Assembly: GCF_030814215.1 (NCBI RefSeq)
Contig: NZ_JAUSUT010000001.1
Coordinates: 930,001 to 994,000 of the forward strand
Direction: 5' to 3'
Origin: Amycolatopsis thermophila
Lineage (GTDB): Bacteria > Actinomycetota > Actinomycetes > Mycobacteriales > Pseudonocardiaceae
DNA length: 64,000 bases
The notes beneath the pieces were generated by a model. It was not told the DNA's origin. It did no database searches and saw only the letters and a program-made list of their open reading frames with translations. Shown piece after piece: positions 26,080-35,998 of the stretch; the first letter of the stretch is position 1, and every line of letters starts with the position of its first letter. The position numbers and the translations under genes were made by a program.

Positions 26080-27723
26080 TCACTTCGTCGGGGCGGGCTT
26101 GTTGACCTTCACGGTCTCCTGCCCGACCTTGTCGGCGTCCATCGCATCGGCCTCGGCCTCGTTCACGAGCTGCTCACCGGAGGAGGTGGTGAAGCCCTTC
26201 TTGAACTCGGTGGCCGCGGCGACGACGCGCTCGGCGAGCTCGTCGGTCCACTTACCCTTGTCGCGGATCTCGGCGAGGATGTCGTCGTGCTTGTGGCGGA
26301 TGTTCTCCAGCAGCTCGGAGTTGAAGCGAGCCACGTCCTCCACCGGCACGTCGTCGAACTGGCCCTTGGTGCCCAGGTACACGGTGACGACCTGCTGCTC
26401 GACCGGGATCGGCGAGTACTGCGGCTGCTTGAGCACCTCGTACAGGCGGGCACCGCGGTCCAGCTGGGCGCGCGAAGTCGGGTCCAGGTCGGAGGCGAAG
26501 GCGGCGAACGCCTGCAGCTCCTGGTACTGGGACAGGTCGATCCGCAGCGAACCGGACACCGTCTTCATCGCCTTGATCTGCGCGTCACCACCGACTCGGG
26601 AGACCGAGGTGGTCACGTCGACCGCGGGGCGCTGACCCGAGTTGAACAGGTCGGACTGGAAGAAGCACTGCCCGTCGGTGATCGAGATGACGTTGGTGGG
26701 GATGTAGGCCGAGATGTCGTTGGCCTTGGTCTCGATGACCGGCAGACCGGTCAGCGAACCGCCACCCAGCTCGTCCGACAGCTTCGCGCAGCGCTCGAGC
26801 AGCCGCGAGTGCAAGTAGAAGACGTCGCCGGGGAACGCCTCGCGGCCCGGCGGACGGCGCAGCAGCAGCGAGATCGCGCGGTAGGCGTCGGCCTGCTTGG
26901 TCAGGTCGTCGAACACGATCAGGACGTGCTTGCCCTGGTACATCCAGTGCTGGCCCAGCGCCGACCCGGTGTAGGGGGCCAGCCACTTGAAGCCGGCGGA
27001 GTCCGACGCGGGGGCCGCGACGATGGTGGTGTACTCCAGCGCGCCCGCGTCCTCGAGGGACTTGCGGACACCGGCGATCGTGGAGCCCTTCTGGCCGACC
27101 GCGACGTAGATGCAGCGGACCTGCTTGGTCGGGTCGCCCGTCGCCCAGTTGGCCTTCTGGTTGATGATCGTGTCGACGCAGACCGCGGTCTTGCCGGTCT
27201 TGCGGTCGCCGATGATCAGCTGGCGCTGGCCGCGTCCGATCGGGGTCATCGCGTCGATGGCGGTGATACCGGTCTGCAGCGGCTCGGACACCGGCTGGCG
27301 CTGCACGACCGAGGCGGCCTGCAGCTCGAGCGCGCGGCGGTCCTCGGCCGGGATGTCGCCGAGGCCGTCGATCGGCTTGCCCAGCGGGTCGATGACGCGG
27401 CCCAGGAAGCCCTCGCCGACCGGGATCGAGAGGATCTGGCCGGTGCGCTTGACCTCCTGGCCCTCCTCGATCGACTCGTAGTTGCCGAGGATGACGACAC
27501 CGATCCGGCGCGGCTCCAGGTTCTGGGCCACACCGAGGATGCCGCCGGGGAACTCCAGCAACTCGTTGGCCATGGTCGAGGGCAGGCCCTCGACGTGGGC
27601 AACGCCGTCGCCGGTGTCCACGACGACGCCGACCTCTTCCCGGTTGACTTCGGGTGAGTAACTCGAGACGTAGTTCTCGATCGCGCTACGGATCTCGTCC
27701 GAGGAGATCGTCAGCTCCGCCAT
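26080..27723 (-). CDS. atpA: ATP synthase alpha subunit
   Basis: This 547-residue non-catalytic nucleotide-binding F1 subunit has the P-loop GDRKTGKT and later [20 protein letters not shown]. The C terminus extends past the family core by about 35 residues ([19 protein letters not shown]), an actinobacterial extension known in mycobacteria to damp ATP hydrolysis. The ATG at 27723 is chosen because [15 protein letters not shown] is the family start; the open frame upstream runs through the intergenic region. Confidence 0.97.
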   Translation of the reverse strand: MAELTISSDEIRSAIENYVSSYSPEVNREEVGVVVDTGDGVAHVEGLPSTMANELLEFPGGILGVAQNLEPRRIGVVILGNYESIEEGQEVKRTGQILSIPVGEGFLGRVIDPLGKPIDGLGDIPAEDRRALELQAASVVQRQPVSEPLQTGITAIDAMTPIGRGQRQLIIGDRKTGKTAVCVDTIINQKANWATGDPTKQVRCIYVAVGQKGSTIAGVRKSLEDAGALEYTTIVAAPASDSAGFKWLAPYTGSALGQHWMYQGKHVLIVFDDLTKQADAYRAISLLLRRPPGREAFPGDVFYLHSRLLERCAKLSDELGGGSLTGLPVIETKANDISAYIPTNVISITDGQCFFQSDLFNSGQRPAVDVTTSVSRVGGDAQIKAMKTVSGSLRIDLSQYQELQAFAAFASDLDPTSRAQLDRGARLYEVLKQPQYSPIPVEQQVVTVYLGTKGQFDDVPVEDVARFNSELLENIRHKHDDILAEIRDKGKWTDELAERVVAAATEFKKGFTTSSGEQLVNEAEADAMDADKVGQETVKVNKPAPTK

Positions 27724-27775
27724 GTCGTTCCCGCTCTCGCTTCGTTCCTGCCAGTGTGCAAAGTCTTGTGTGGTG

Positions 27776-28600
27776 TCACGCCAGCTGCCGGCGCAGCGCC
27801 GCGATCCGGCCCGCGGTGCTGCCGTCGATGACCTCGTCGCCCACCCGGACGACGAGCCCGCCGCCGAGGCGGGGGTCGACCTCGACGTGCAGCGCGATCG
27901 GGCGCTCGTAGATCCGGTGCAGCTGCTCGGCCAGCCGCTCTCGCTGCTCCGCGGACAGCTCGCTCGCGCTCGTGATGTACGCGACCGAACGCTCGCGGCG
28001 CTGGGCGGCCAGCTGGACCAGCTGGTCCAGGTTGAACCCGACGCTGCGGCCCGCGGACCGGCCGGTGACCTGCTCCACGAGCGCAAGGGTGATCTCGTCC
28101 ACCTTGCCCTGCAGCAGTTCGCGGACCAGCCTGCGCTTCGCGTCGCCGGGTGCCGTCTGGTCGGACAGCGTCTGCTCCAGCTCCGGGTTGCTCACCACGA
28201 TACGGGCGATCCGGAACAACTGGTCCTCGACGGCGTCCAGCTTCCCGGCCTTCTCCGCGCTGGTCAGCAGCGCGTTCCGGCCGAGCGACTCGATCCCGTC
28301 GACCAGTTCCCGCGGGCTCGACCAGCGGGCCGCGACCACGGCGTCGAGCACGCTCAGCGCCTGCTCGGACACCTTGCCGGCCAGCAGCGAGCGGACCAGC
28401 CCGGTGCGGGCACCCGGGTCGGACGAGGCGTCGGCGACCGCGCGGCGCAGCCCGATCTCCCTGCCCAGCAGGTCGACCACGGCGAGCAGCTCGTTGCCGA
28501 GGGCGGCCGGGTCGGCGCCGGCCCCACCGGTGACCTCGGACAGCCGGGTCTCGGCGGCGGCGAGCGCTTCCCGGCTCGCGGCGTGCAGCGTCAGCGTCAT
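27776..28600 (-). CDS. atpH: ATP synthase delta subunit
   Basis: This 274-residue peripheral-stalk subunit binds the top of F1. It has the N-terminal helical domain ([17 protein letters not shown]) and the C-terminal [23 protein letters not shown] motif. It is longer than the roughly 180-residue bacterial standard because of an actinobacterial insertion, but unlike the mycobacterial b-delta fusion it has no N-terminal membrane helix. It begins 5 nt after atpF. Confidence 0.94.
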   Translation of the reverse strand: MTLTLHAASREALAAAETRLSEVTGGAGADPAALGNELLAVVDLLGREIGLRRAVADASSDPGARTGLVRSLLAGKVSEQALSVLDAVVAARWSSPRELVDGIESLGRNALLTSAEKAGKLDAVEDQLFRIARIVVSNPELEQTLSDQTAPGDAKRRLVRELLQGKVDEITLALVEQVTGRSAGRSVGFNLDQLVQLAAQRRERSVAYITSASELSAEQRERLAEQLHRIYERPIALHVEVDPRLGGGLVVRVGDEVIDGSTAGRIAALRRQLA

Positions 28601-28605
28601 GGGGG

Positions 28606-29157
28606 TTACTTCCCTGCTCCGTTACCGGCGCTGCCGAGCTCGGCGAGGAACCGGTCGACCGTGCCACGGCGACGGACCTCGTCCTCGAGGTGCTCCCCGA
28701 CGATCCGGCTCGCCAGCTCGATCGAGTTGCGGCCCAGCTCGTTGCGCAGCTCCGTGACGATCTGCGCCTTCTGGGCCTGCAGCGCGGCGTGGCCCTGGGC
28801 GATGATCCGGGCCGCCTCGTCCTGGGCCTCGGCGCGCAGCTCTTCCTTGATCCGCTCCGCCTCGAGGCGGGCGTCGTCGCGGATCTTGGCGGCCTCGGAG
28901 TAGGCGTCCTTGAGCTGGGCCTGGTACTTCGCGAGCGCCTCTTCGGCCTCGGCCTGGGCCTTCTCCGCCTTCGCGATGCCGCCCTCGATGGCCGCGGTGC
29001 GCTCCTCGTACATCTTCTCGAAGCGCGGCACGGCGTACTTCTTGAGCAGCCACAGCAGGATCAGGAACGCCACCAGGCCGAGGATGAGCTCGCTCAGGTG
29101 CGGCAGCACCGGGTTCGGCGCCTCTTCCGCGGCCAGCACGATCTGGGTCTTCACCAC
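28606..29157 (-). CDS. atpF: ATP synthase b subunit
   Basis: This is a 183-residue peripheral-stalk subunit with one transmembrane helix (about residues 23-43) followed by a long charged coiled coil (EKAQAEAEEALAKYQAQLKD) that contacts delta. The GTG at 29157 is preferred over the upstream TTG (29169), because the TTGGGAGA that would encode the TTG supplies the ribosome site for the GTG. It lies 28 nt after atpE. Confidence 0.94.
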   Translation of the reverse strand: MVKTQIVLAAEEAPNPVLPHLSELILGLVAFLILLWLLKKYAVPRFEKMYEERTAAIEGGIAKAEKAQAEAEEALAKYQAQLKDAYSEAAKIRDDARLEAERIKEELRAEAQDEAARIIAQGHAALQAQKAQIVTELRNELGRNSIELASRIVGEHLEDEVRRRGTVDRFLAELGSAGNGAGK

Positions 29158-29185
29158 AACGTCTCCCAACGCGTCAGGCGGACGA

Positions 29186-29437
29186 TCAGGCAGAAGCGAT
29201 GAAGTACACGACCAGGCCGATCAGGGCGAGCACCTCGGTCAGGACGAAGGTGGTCCAGGCGATGCCCATGAGCTTGCCCTGGGCCTCCGGCTGACGGGCG
29301 GTGCCGTTGATGACGGCGGCCCAGATCAGGCCCACACCGATGCCCGGGCCGATGGCGCCCAGACCGTAACCGATGGCCGCCAGGCCCTGGTTCAGGTTGA
29401 TGGCGTTGGCGGCCTGGGCGAGAACGATGCTGCTCAC
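29186..29437 (-). CDS. atpE: ATP synthase c subunit (ring)
   Basis: This 83-residue hairpin of two transmembrane helices forms the proton-driven ring. The polar loop [10 protein letters not shown], the glycine-rich first helix ([12 protein letters not shown]) and the proton-carrying Glu68 in LTEVLALIG are all present. It starts with GTG behind AAGGGAAACG. The diarylquinoline-binding region of mycobacteria corresponds to the stretch around Glu68. Confidence 0.97.
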   Translation of the reverse strand: MSSIVLAQAANAINLNQGLAAIGYGLGAIGPGIGVGLIWAAVINGTARQPEAQGKLMGIAWTTFVLTEVLALIGLVVYFIASA

Positions 29438-29501
29438 TTGCGTTTCCCTTTCACTCGGTCCGCTACCGCGCGGATCGGGGGCTTGCGGTTGTTTTTCTTT
29501 C

Positions 29502-30284
29502 CTAGTGGTCCGAGGCCAGCGCCTGGCCGATGTAGTTCGCCGACAGAACGGCGAACACGTAGGCCTGGATCACCTGGATCAGCGCTTCCACGAAAGTCAT
29601 CAGAATGGCGAACGCCCACGAGACCACCGAGATGGGCTTGAACACGCCACCCGCGTGCAGCAGCAGGAACTCGCCCGCGACGGTGAACACCAGCAGGATC
29701 AGGTGGCCGGCGAACATCGCGGCGAACACCCGGACCGCCAGGGTGAGCGGGTTGAGGACGAACTTCTGCAGGAACTCGATCGGCGTCAGCAGGATGTAGA
29801 TCGGCCCCGGCGCGCCCGGCGGGACGGTCGCGTGCTTGAGGTAGCCGACGAACCCGTGCCGCTTGAACCCGACGTAGTGGTAGACCGGGTAGACCACCAG
29901 CAGCGACAGCGCGAGCGGGAAACCGATGTGCGAGAAGGTCGGGAACTGGAATATCGGGATGATCCCGAAGATGTTGTTGATCAGCACGAAGCTGAACAGT
30001 GCGAGGACCAGCGGGACGTAGGGCCGGAAGTCCTTGGACCCGATCTGCTCGCGGGCGATGCCGTTGCGCGCGAAGTCGTAGGCGTACTCGGCGACGAACT
30101 GCGCCTTGCCCGGCACGATCTTCAGCTTGCGCGAAGACAGCAGGAAAAAGGCCGCGATGATGACCACCGACAGCACGACCATGATCATCGGCTTCGTCAC
30201 GCCGAGGAAAATCGCCGGCAGCTCGAAGTCTCCGGCACCCGGTGGCGCGAACGTGTCGCCCTCGGCCAATACCAGCGCGCCCAA
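29502..30284 (-). CDS. atpB: ATP synthase a subunit, TTG start
   Basis: This 260-residue stator membrane subunit forms the proton half-channels. Motifs include the essential Arg in [17 protein letters not shown] and [12 protein letters not shown]. The start codon is TTG at 30284, unusual but well supported: GGAAGGAG ends 5 nt before it and no ATG or GTG fits better. It opens the atpBEFHAGDC operon and is preceded by a 371-bp gap after atpI, so a separate promoter is expected there. Confidence 0.95.
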   Translation of the reverse strand: MGALVLAEGDTFAPPGAGDFELPAIFLGVTKPMIMVVLSVVIIAAFFLLSSRKLKIVPGKAQFVAEYAYDFARNGIAREQIGSKDFRPYVPLVLALFSFVLINNIFGIIPIFQFPTFSHIGFPLALSLLVVYPVYHYVGFKRHGFVGYLKHATVPPGAPGPIYILLTPIEFLQKFVLNPLTLAVRVFAAMFAGHLILLVFTVAGEFLLLHAGGVFKPISVVSWAFAILMTFVEALIQVIQAYVFAVLSANYIGQALASDH

Positions 30285-30655
30285 CTGGGCTCCTTCCGGT
30301 TCTCCCGGCCGGCGTTCACTCCGCCGGGGGAATCGTCACGATCTGGACTTAACGTACCCGATACGTTTCGGGTAGTTGGAGGCGGATCCCCTGAGTGAAC
30401 ACCGCGTGTACAGTCAGCCACTTGGGGGTTTCGGTACTACGATCTCCGACGGCAGAATCGGCCAACCGTGCTCAGGACCATCCGTCTCGATCGCCGCGTC
30501 GCAGGTCGGGTTCCGCATCGGGAGAGCGCGGCCCGAAGGCCCACCTCCACACCCGCGGACGATACCAGCCGGTACAACGCCACCGTACGGGCGTACTCCT
30601 TATTGCGTGCCCGGCTGCGGAATGATCTTCGCGAAAGCGCTCTGACCTGCGCCGA
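30285..30655 (-). promoter_or_regulatory. 371-bp gap between atpI and atpB
   Basis: No coding frame with a ribosome site is credible here. The gap presumably holds the promoter of atpBEFHAGDC. The one structure seen is a small dyad ACCCG-N8-CGGGT at 30356-30373, about 75 bp before the atpB start. A reliable -35/-10 pair could not be chosen. Confidence 0.4.
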
Positions 30656-31087
30656 TCACTGGGGGATGATCGTCGGAATCTTGGTCTTGCGGAAAGCCAG
30701 GAACTCCGCGGCCGCCCACACCAGGATGACCGCCAGCGTAGTGAACGCGAGCGAGTAGCGGTTGAACGCGTCGACACCCTTGAGGGCGGTCATCACGCCG
30801 AACAGGACCAGCACCTTGAGGATGTAGCCGCCGATGGCGACGGCCATCACGGCGAACGGCTCCATGGCGGCGGACTTGCGCATCATGAACAGCGTCACCA
30901 GCGAGGACGCGAACGCGACCACGCCGCCGACCAGGGACCCCAGCAGGCCGGGCACACCGGCCAGCACCGTGGAGACGACCGCGCCGACGACCACGGTGGC
31001 CACCGCGGGCCAGAGCGCGAAGCGCAGCATCGCGTCGGCCAGTTTGAGCACCGACTGCGCGTGCGGGTTCTCGGTCTTGTCGGTCAT
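30656..31087 (-). CDS. atpI: AtpI-like ATP synthase-associated membrane protein
   Basis: This 143-residue protein with four predicted transmembrane helices (LWPAVATVVVGAVVSTVLAG and three more) occupies the place of Rv1303, annotated as ATP synthase protein I. AtpI proteins help assemble the c ring or carry Mg2+/Ca2+. The ATG at 31087 overlaps the wecA stop as ATGA. Sequence conservation in this family is low, so the call depends on topology and position. Confidence 0.8.
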   Translation of the reverse strand: MTDKTENPHAQSVLKLADAMLRFALWPAVATVVVGAVVSTVLAGVPGLLGSLVGGVVAFASSLVTLFMMRKSAAMEPFAVMAVAIGGYILKVLVLFGVMTALKGVDAFNRYSLAFTTLAVILVWAAAEFLAFRKTKIPTIIPQ

Positions 31088-32244
31088 GACACTCCCTGGT
31101 TCCGCGACTTCAGGCGCGGAATGACGGACACGATCGCGGCGAGCACGATGCCCGCGCCGACAATCCAGAGTACAGCCGTCGTGTCGAACAGCGTCACCGA
31201 GACCGCGCCGAACCCGAGCAGCCCCGCCCACAGGTAGATCAGCAGGACGGCGCGGCGCTGGGAGTGCCCGATCTCCAGCAGGCGGTGGTGCAGGTGCATC
31301 TTGTCGGCGGCGAACGGGCTCTCGCCGCGCCGGGTGCGCCGGATGACCGCCATCAGCAGGTCCAGCACGGGCAGGAACAGGACCGCGACGACGACCAGCA
31401 GCGGCGACAGCAGCGCCAGCGCGTCGGAGCCGCCGAAGCGGGTGTAGTTGATCTTGCCGGAGGCCGAGGTGGTGGCACCGGCGAGCATCAGCCCGATCAT
31501 CATCGAACCCGAGTCGCCCATGAAGATCTTCGCGGGCTGGAAGTTGTGCGGCAGGAAGCCCAGGCAGGCCCCGGCCAGGGTGGCCGCGATCAGCGCGGGT
31601 GGGTAGACGCCGACGTCGCCGCCCTGCGAGTTGAGCAGGCCGAGCGAGAACGCGCAGGTCGCGGCCGCGGCGATGAAGCCGAGTCCGGCGGCCAGGCCGT
31701 CCAGCCCGTCGACGAAGTTCAGGGCGTTGACCAGCACTACGACCAGCAACACCATCAGCAGGCCGCCCTGGTTGTTGTCCAGGGTGACCACCGAGCCGAG
31801 CGCGTCGCCGTTGCCGCCCCAGGGCACCCAGAACACGTTCCACTGCACACCGAAGATCACCAGGATGCCCGCGCACATGACCTGCCCGGCGAGCTTGGTC
31901 CAGGCGTCGATCTCGAACCGGTCGTCCAGTGCGCCGATCAGCACGATCACACCGCCGCCGATCAGCACACCGACCGGGTCGAGCGAGAAGTCGAACGCGC
32001 GGCGCAGCACCGGCAGCTGGTGGGCCATCGCCATGCCGCCGACCACACCCAGGTACATGCCGACACCGCCCATGCGCGGGATCGGGATGACGTGCACGTC
32101 GCGGGCGCGCGGGTTGGCGATCGCGCCGACGCGGATCGCCAGTCGCCGGATGACGCCGGTGAGCAGGAACGTCAGGGTCGCCGCGATCAGGCCGACCAGG
32201 ATGTACTCCCGGATCGGGAGGCCGGCGGTGGTGACGGGGGTCAT
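31084..32244 (-). CDS. wecA: WecA-like polyprenyl-phosphate GlcNAc-1-phosphate transferase
   Basis: This 386-residue polytopic enzyme is of the WecA/MraY family and transfers GlcNAc-1-phosphate from UDP-GlcNAc to decaprenyl phosphate, starting arabinogalactan linker or other wall glycopolymer synthesis. Catalytic motifs are GALDDRFEID, NFVDGLDGLAAG, IFMGDSGSM and the basic loop MHLHHRLLEIGHS. It overlaps tsaC by one base (TGATG) and atpI by four. The M. tuberculosis ortholog is Rv1302 in the same position. Confidence 0.94.
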   Translation of the reverse strand: MTPVTTAGLPIREYILVGLIAATLTFLLTGVIRRLAIRVGAIANPRARDVHVIPIPRMGGVGMYLGVVGGMAMAHQLPVLRRAFDFSLDPVGVLIGGGVIVLIGALDDRFEIDAWTKLAGQVMCAGILVIFGVQWNVFWVPWGGNGDALGSVVTLDNNQGGLLMVLLVVVLVNALNFVDGLDGLAAGLGFIAAAATCAFSLGLLNSQGGDVGVYPPALIAATLAGACLGFLPHNFQPAKIFMGDSGSMMIGLMLAGATTSASGKINYTRFGGSDALALLSPLLVVVAVLFLPVLDLLMAVIRRTRRGESPFAADKMHLHHRLLEIGHSQRRAVLLIYLWAGLLGFGAVSVTLFDTTAVLWIVGAGIVLAAIVSVIPRLKSRNQGVS

Positions 32245-32894
32245 CAGGCCGGGGTCTTCACCGGTGCGCCGAGCACCTCGCTCACCGCTTCGGCGCTGAC
32301 CGCGCCGGCCCGCAGCAGCACGGGCTCGTCACCGGTCAGGTCGACGATCGACGACGGCACCGGCTCGGCGCTGGGCCCGCCGTCGAGGTACACCGAGACC
32401 GACTCGCCCAGCTGGTGCCGCGCCTCCTGCGCGTCGGAGGTGGGCGGCTGCCCGTAGACGTTGGCGCTGGACACGGCCATCGGGCCGACCTCGCGCAGCA
32501 GTTCGAGCGCGACCGGGTGCAGCGGCATCCGCAGCATGACGGTGCCGCGGGTGGTGCCCAGGTCCCACTGCAGGCTCGGCGCGTGCGGGAGCACAATGGA
32601 CAGATCCCCCGGCCAGAAGGCCTCGATCAGGGCCCGCGCCTGCGGCGGGACGCCGAGCACCAGACCATCTATTGTGGACCAGGAGCCGACCAGGACGCCG
32701 ACGGGCAGGTCCGGGCCGCGGTTCTTCGCCCGCAGCAGCGCGCGCACGGCACTGGAGTCGAAGGCGTCCGCGCCGATGCCGTACACCGTGTCCGTGGGCA
32801 GCACGACCAGCCGCCCCGAACGCACCGCACTGGCCGCCGCGGCCAGCCCCTCCGCCCGCGTTTCCGGACGGCTGCAGTCGTACACCGCGCTCAT
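32244..32894 (-). CDS. tsaC: Threonylcarbamoyl-AMP synthase (Sua5/YrdC/TsaC)
   Basis: This 216-residue cytosolic enzyme makes threonylcarbamoyl-AMP from Thr, bicarbonate and ATP for the t6A37 tRNA modification. Family marks are VLPTDTVYGIGADAFD (residues 32-47), KNRGPDLPVGVLV, and SSANVYGQPPTSDA. The ATG at 32894 gives the standard N terminus. It is the short YrdC form without the Sua5 linker domain. The next gene upstream on this strand is prmC, after an inserted opposite-strand methyltransferase. Confidence 0.94.
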   Translation of the reverse strand: MSAVYDCSRPETRAEGLAAAASAVRSGRLVVLPTDTVYGIGADAFDSSAVRALLRAKNRGPDLPVGVLVGSWSTIDGLVLGVPPQARALIEAFWPGDLSIVLPHAPSLQWDLGTTRGTVMLRMPLHPVALELLREVGPMAVSSANVYGQPPTSDAQEARHQLGESVSVYLDGGPSAEPVPSSIVDLTGDEPVLLRAGAVSAEAVSEVLGAPVKTPA

Positions 32895-33044
32895 GGGGTG
32901 AAGACTATTCCCGGGCGCGTAACGGCTCGGTTGCGGGTGGTGGTGACGGTGCGGGGCCGGCTGACCCCGAAGGGTGGTGCGGGGCGCGGGGCATCCGCCG
33001 AAAATCGAGAGGACGCCCGTCCCGCCCTCTGACACGATCCCGCC

Positions 33045-33830
33045 ATGCCAGACCACCGGAACCGGTCCTTCTCCGACCTCGTGGCCGAAGGGGTCGCCGT
33101 CCCCACCGGGGGCTGGGACTTCTCGTGGTTCGAAGGGCGGGCCACCGAGGCGCGGCCGTCCTGGCGGTACGCCGAGTCGCTGGCCGGCCGGCTGTCCGAC
33201 GCACAGGCCGTGCTCGACGTGCAGACAGGCGGCGGCGAAGTCCTCGGCTTCGCGCTGGAGCGGGCCGCGCGCGTGCCGGCGCTCTTCGCGGCCACCGAGG
33301 GCTGGCCGCCGAACGTGGCGGCGGCCACCGAGGCGCTGCGGACGCACGGTGTCGTGGTCGTCGCCGCGCCCGAGGACGCGCCGCTGCCGTTCGCGGACGG
33401 CGCCTTCGAGCTGGTCAGCAGCCGGCACCCGGTCCGCCCGCACTGGGCGGAGATCACCCGCGTCCTGCGGCCGGGCGGCACGTACTTCGCCCAGCACGTC
33501 GGGCCCGCCAGCGTCTTCGAGCTGGTCGAGTACTTCCTCGGCCCGCAGCCGGACGAGGTGCGCAACGCCCGGCACCCCGACCGCGAGCGGGCGGACGCGC
33601 GGGCGGCGGGTCTGGAGATCGTGGACCTGCGCGCCGAGCGGCTGCGGATGGAGTTCGGCGACATCGCGGCCGTCGTCCACTTCCTGCGCAAGGTGATCTG
33701 GATGGTCCCCGGCTTCACCGTCGAGGCGTACGAGCCGCAGCTGCGCACGCTGCACGAGCGGATCGCCACCGAGGGGCCCTTCCTGGCGCACAGCAGCCGT
33801 CACCTCATCGAGGCGCGCAAGCCGGGCTGA
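33045..33830 (+). CDS. Class I SAM-dependent methyltransferase
   Basis: This 261-residue cytosolic protein has a Rossmann methyltransferase core: motif I VLDVQTGGGEVL (about residue 57), PLPFADGAFELVSSRH, and VLRPGGTYFAQH. Motif I is DxQTGGG instead of the common DxGxGxG. The start is ATG. It is read in the opposite direction to the conserved prmC-tsaC-wecA block in which it sits, and is convergent with prmC. Substrate is unknown. Confidence 0.8.
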   Translation: MPDHRNRSFSDLVAEGVAVPTGGWDFSWFEGRATEARPSWRYAESLAGRLSDAQAVLDVQTGGGEVLGFALERAARVPALFAATEGWPPNVAAATEALRTHGVVVVAAPEDAPLPFADGAFELVSSRHPVRPHWAEITRVLRPGGTYFAQHVGPASVFELVEYFLGPQPDEVRNARHPDRERADARAAGLEIVDLRAERLRMEFGDIAAVVHFLRKVIWMVPGFTVEAYEPQLRTLHERIATEGPFLAHSSRHLIEARKPG

Positions 33831-33902
33831 GGCCCGGCCTGGGAACCCGGAAAGCGGCACGCGCGTGGCGCGTCCGGCGCGAGGGCGGCCGCGGCCGGGG
33901 CG

Positions 33903-34766
33903 TCAGCCGCGCAGGGCGGTGACGAACCGGGGGCGCCCGGCGAGGTCGTGGTGGTCCCGGACGTCCGTGAGGACCTTGCGGGACGCGACCAGCGCCGGCG
34001 CCGCTGAGCCGTGCGTGTCGTCGTGTTCGATGGCCACCCCGCCGCCGCGCTTGAGCAGCCTGCAGGCGGTCGCCACGGCCTGCCGGACCACGGCCAGCCC
34101 GCCGTCCGGGGCGAACACCGCCTGCGGCGGGTCGAAGTCGACCACCTCGGGCGGCAGGTCGCCGCCCGGCGGGACGTACGGCGGGTTGCACACCACCAGG
34201 TCCACCAGGCCGTCCAGCTCGGCGAAGATCGTGTTGTCCCCGACGTCCCCGGAGTACAGCCGGATCGGCGTGTCCCCCGCCGCGGCCTGCTTGTCGGCGT
34301 TGTGCCGCGCCCACGCCAGCGCGTTCGGGTCGATGTCGACGGCGTAGACGACCGCGTCGGGGCGCTCGTGCGCGATCGCCAGCGCCAGCGCCCCGGACCC
34401 GGTGCACAGGTCGACCACCACCGGGTACTCGCGGCCGTGGATGTGCCGCAGCCCCCACTCCACGAGGAGCTCCGTCTCCGGCCGCGGGATGAACACGCCG
34501 GGCCCGACGTCCAGGGTGATCCCGGCGAACCCGGCCCACCCGGTCAGGTGCTGCAGCGGCACCCGCTTGGCCCGCTGCGCCACCAGCTTGCCGATCGCCT
34601 CCACCACCGGCGGGTCGACGAGCGGCACCAGCGGCAGGCGGCCGCGGTCGACACCGAGGACGTGCGCGGCGATGAGTTCGGCGTCGGCACGCGGTGACGA
34701 CACCCCCGCGTCCTCCAGGATGCGCATCGCCTCGAGGATCGCCAGACGCAACGGTTGCCGCTTCAC
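33903..34766 (-). CDS. prmC: PrmC/HemK, release-factor glutamine methyltransferase
   Basis: This 287-residue enzyme methylates the Gln of the GGQ motif in RF1 (the prfA product at 35999) and RF2. The N-terminal helical domain (residues 1-80) is followed by FIPRPETELLVEW, DLCTGSGALALAIA and the substrate-binding NPPY. The GTG at 34766 is used as the family start. In related genomes prmC directly follows prfA; here a MerR regulator and a hydrolase lie between. Confidence 0.95.
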   Translation of the reverse strand: MKRQPLRLAILEAMRILEDAGVSSPRADAELIAAHVLGVDRGRLPLVPLVDPPVVEAIGKLVAQRAKRVPLQHLTGWAGFAGITLDVGPGVFIPRPETELLVEWGLRHIHGREYPVVVDLCTGSGALALAIAHERPDAVVYAVDIDPNALAWARHNADKQAAAGDTPIRLYSGDVGDNTIFAELDGLVDLVVCNPPYVPPGGDLPPEVVDFDPPQAVFAPDGGLAVVRQAVATACRLLKRGGGVAIEHDDTHGSAAPALVASRKVLTDVRDHHDLAGRPRFVTALRG

Positions 34767-34788
34767 GGACGCAACTTTTCCACAGCGC

Positions 34789-35136
34789 TCATCCGGCCGT
34801 GGGGACATATGCCGCGAGCGCACCGCGCGTCTGCCGGAGATCGTCGATGCGCTCGTCCAGTGCGTCGAGTTGCTCACGCAGCGTGCGCACCAGCGACGGG
34901 CACAGGTCCAGCTCCGGCTTCTCGCCCCGCGCGCACGGCAGGACCTCGCGGATGACGCACGTCGACAGCCCCGCCGCCAGGAGGGCGCGGATCTGCCGGA
35001 CCGTCGTCACCGCGTTCTCGTCGTAGAGGCGGTAGCCGTTGGCGTCCCGGGCGGCCGTGAGGAGCCGCTGCTCCTCGTAGTACCGCAGCAACCGCTGGCT
35101 CACCCCGGTCCGGGCGGACAGTTCGCCGATCCGCAT
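34789..35136 (-). CDS. MerR-family regulator
   Basis: This 115-residue MerR protein has an N-terminal winged helix (MRIGELSARTGVSQRLLRYY) with the DANGYRLYD wing, followed by a long dimerisation coil. The effector region has two cysteines (VLPCARG and LDLCPSL) and no metal-type C-terminal loop, so it probably senses a small molecule or oxidant. It diverges from the alpha/beta hydrolase across a 58-bp region containing a long-spacer promoter, the standard arrangement for a MerR activator and its target. Confidence 0.9.
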   Translation of the reverse strand: MRIGELSARTGVSQRLLRYYEEQRLLTAARDANGYRLYDENAVTTVRQIRALLAAGLSTCVIREVLPCARGEKPELDLCPSLVRTLREQLDALDERIDDLRQTRGALAAYVPTAG

Positions 35137-35156
35137 GCGACCTCGCTCACTCGAGT

Positions 35157-35188
35157 TTGACCTTCACACCGGTGTCACTACCTAACGT
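35157..35188 (+). promoter_or_regulatory. MerR-type long-spacer promoter of the hydrolase gene
   Basis: TTGACC (35157-35162) is followed by a 19-bp spacer centred on the palindrome ACACCGGTGT and then CTAACG (35182-35187). MerR activators work on such overlong spacers. The predicted start site falls on or next to the hydrolase ATG at 35195, so the mRNA would be leaderless. Confidence 0.6.
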
Positions 35189-35194
35189 CGCCGC

Positions 35195-35959
35195 ATGACC
35201 GAACATTTCGCGCACGTCGTCCGCGGTTCCGGGCCGGGTCTGCTGCTGGCCCACGGCGCGGGCGGCGGTATCGAGGCCAACTACGGGCCGATCCTGGACG
35301 ACCTGGCCCGCACGCACACGGTGGTGGGGCCGGACTACCCCGGTTCCGGCGCGACGCCCCGCAGCGACCGGCCGCTGGACCTGGATTCGCTGGCCGATTC
35401 GCTGGTGGCGACGGCGGTCTCGGCCGGGGTGGACCGGTTCACGATCCTCGGGTACTCGCTGGGCACGGCGGTCGCGGTGCGGGCCGCCACCCGGCACCCC
35501 GAGCGCGTCACGGGGCTGGTGCTGACCGCGGGGTTCGCGCACCCGACCAACCAGATGCGGCTCGCGGTGGACGTGTGGCGCGCCCTGCTCGACCAGGAGA
35601 ACCAGGAGCTGCTGGCGAAGTACCTGACGTTCGCGGCGACGGGTGGGCGGTTCCTGAACTCGCTCTCGCCCGCGGACCTGGACGCCGCGGTCGGCGGCCT
35701 GGTCGTTCCGCCGGGGACGCCGGATCAGGTGGACCTGGTGGCCGCGGTGGACACCCGCGCGGAGCTGGCGCGGATCGCGGTGCCGGCGCTGGTGATCGGG
35801 ACCCGGCAGGACGTGCTCGTGCCGGCCGAGGTCCAGCGGGCGCTGGCGGACGGGATCCCGGGCGCCGAGTACGTGGAGATCGAGTCGGGGCACCTGATGC
35901 AGATCGAGGCCCGCGACGACTGGCTCGCCCACATCCAGAAGTTCCTCAGCCGCATCTGA
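35195..35959 (+). CDS. Alpha/beta hydrolase
   Basis: This 254-residue cytosolic alpha/beta-hydrolase has the oxyanion HGAGGG, the nucleophile elbow GYSLG (Ser near residue 91), a late acidic residue in GTRQDVLVP, and the catalytic His in SGHLMQIE. The family includes esterases, haloperoxidases and lactonases; substrate is unknown. It is divergent from merR and probably activated by it. Its end is 40 bp from the prfA stop (convergent). With merR it forms a two-gene insertion between prfA and prmC. Confidence 0.87.
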   Translation: MTEHFAHVVRGSGPGLLLAHGAGGGIEANYGPILDDLARTHTVVGPDYPGSGATPRSDRPLDLDSLADSLVATAVSAGVDRFTILGYSLGTAVAVRAATRHPERVTGLVLTAGFAHPTNQMRLAVDVWRALLDQENQELLAKYLTFAATGGRFLNSLSPADLDAAVGGLVVPPGTPDQVDLVAAVDTRAELARIAVPALVIGTRQDVLVPAEVQRALADGIPGAEYVEIESGHLMQIEARDDWLAHIQKFLSRI

Positions 35960-35998
35960 ACGGCCACGCAGCCCCGGCCGGCGGCCGGGGCTTCCTCG

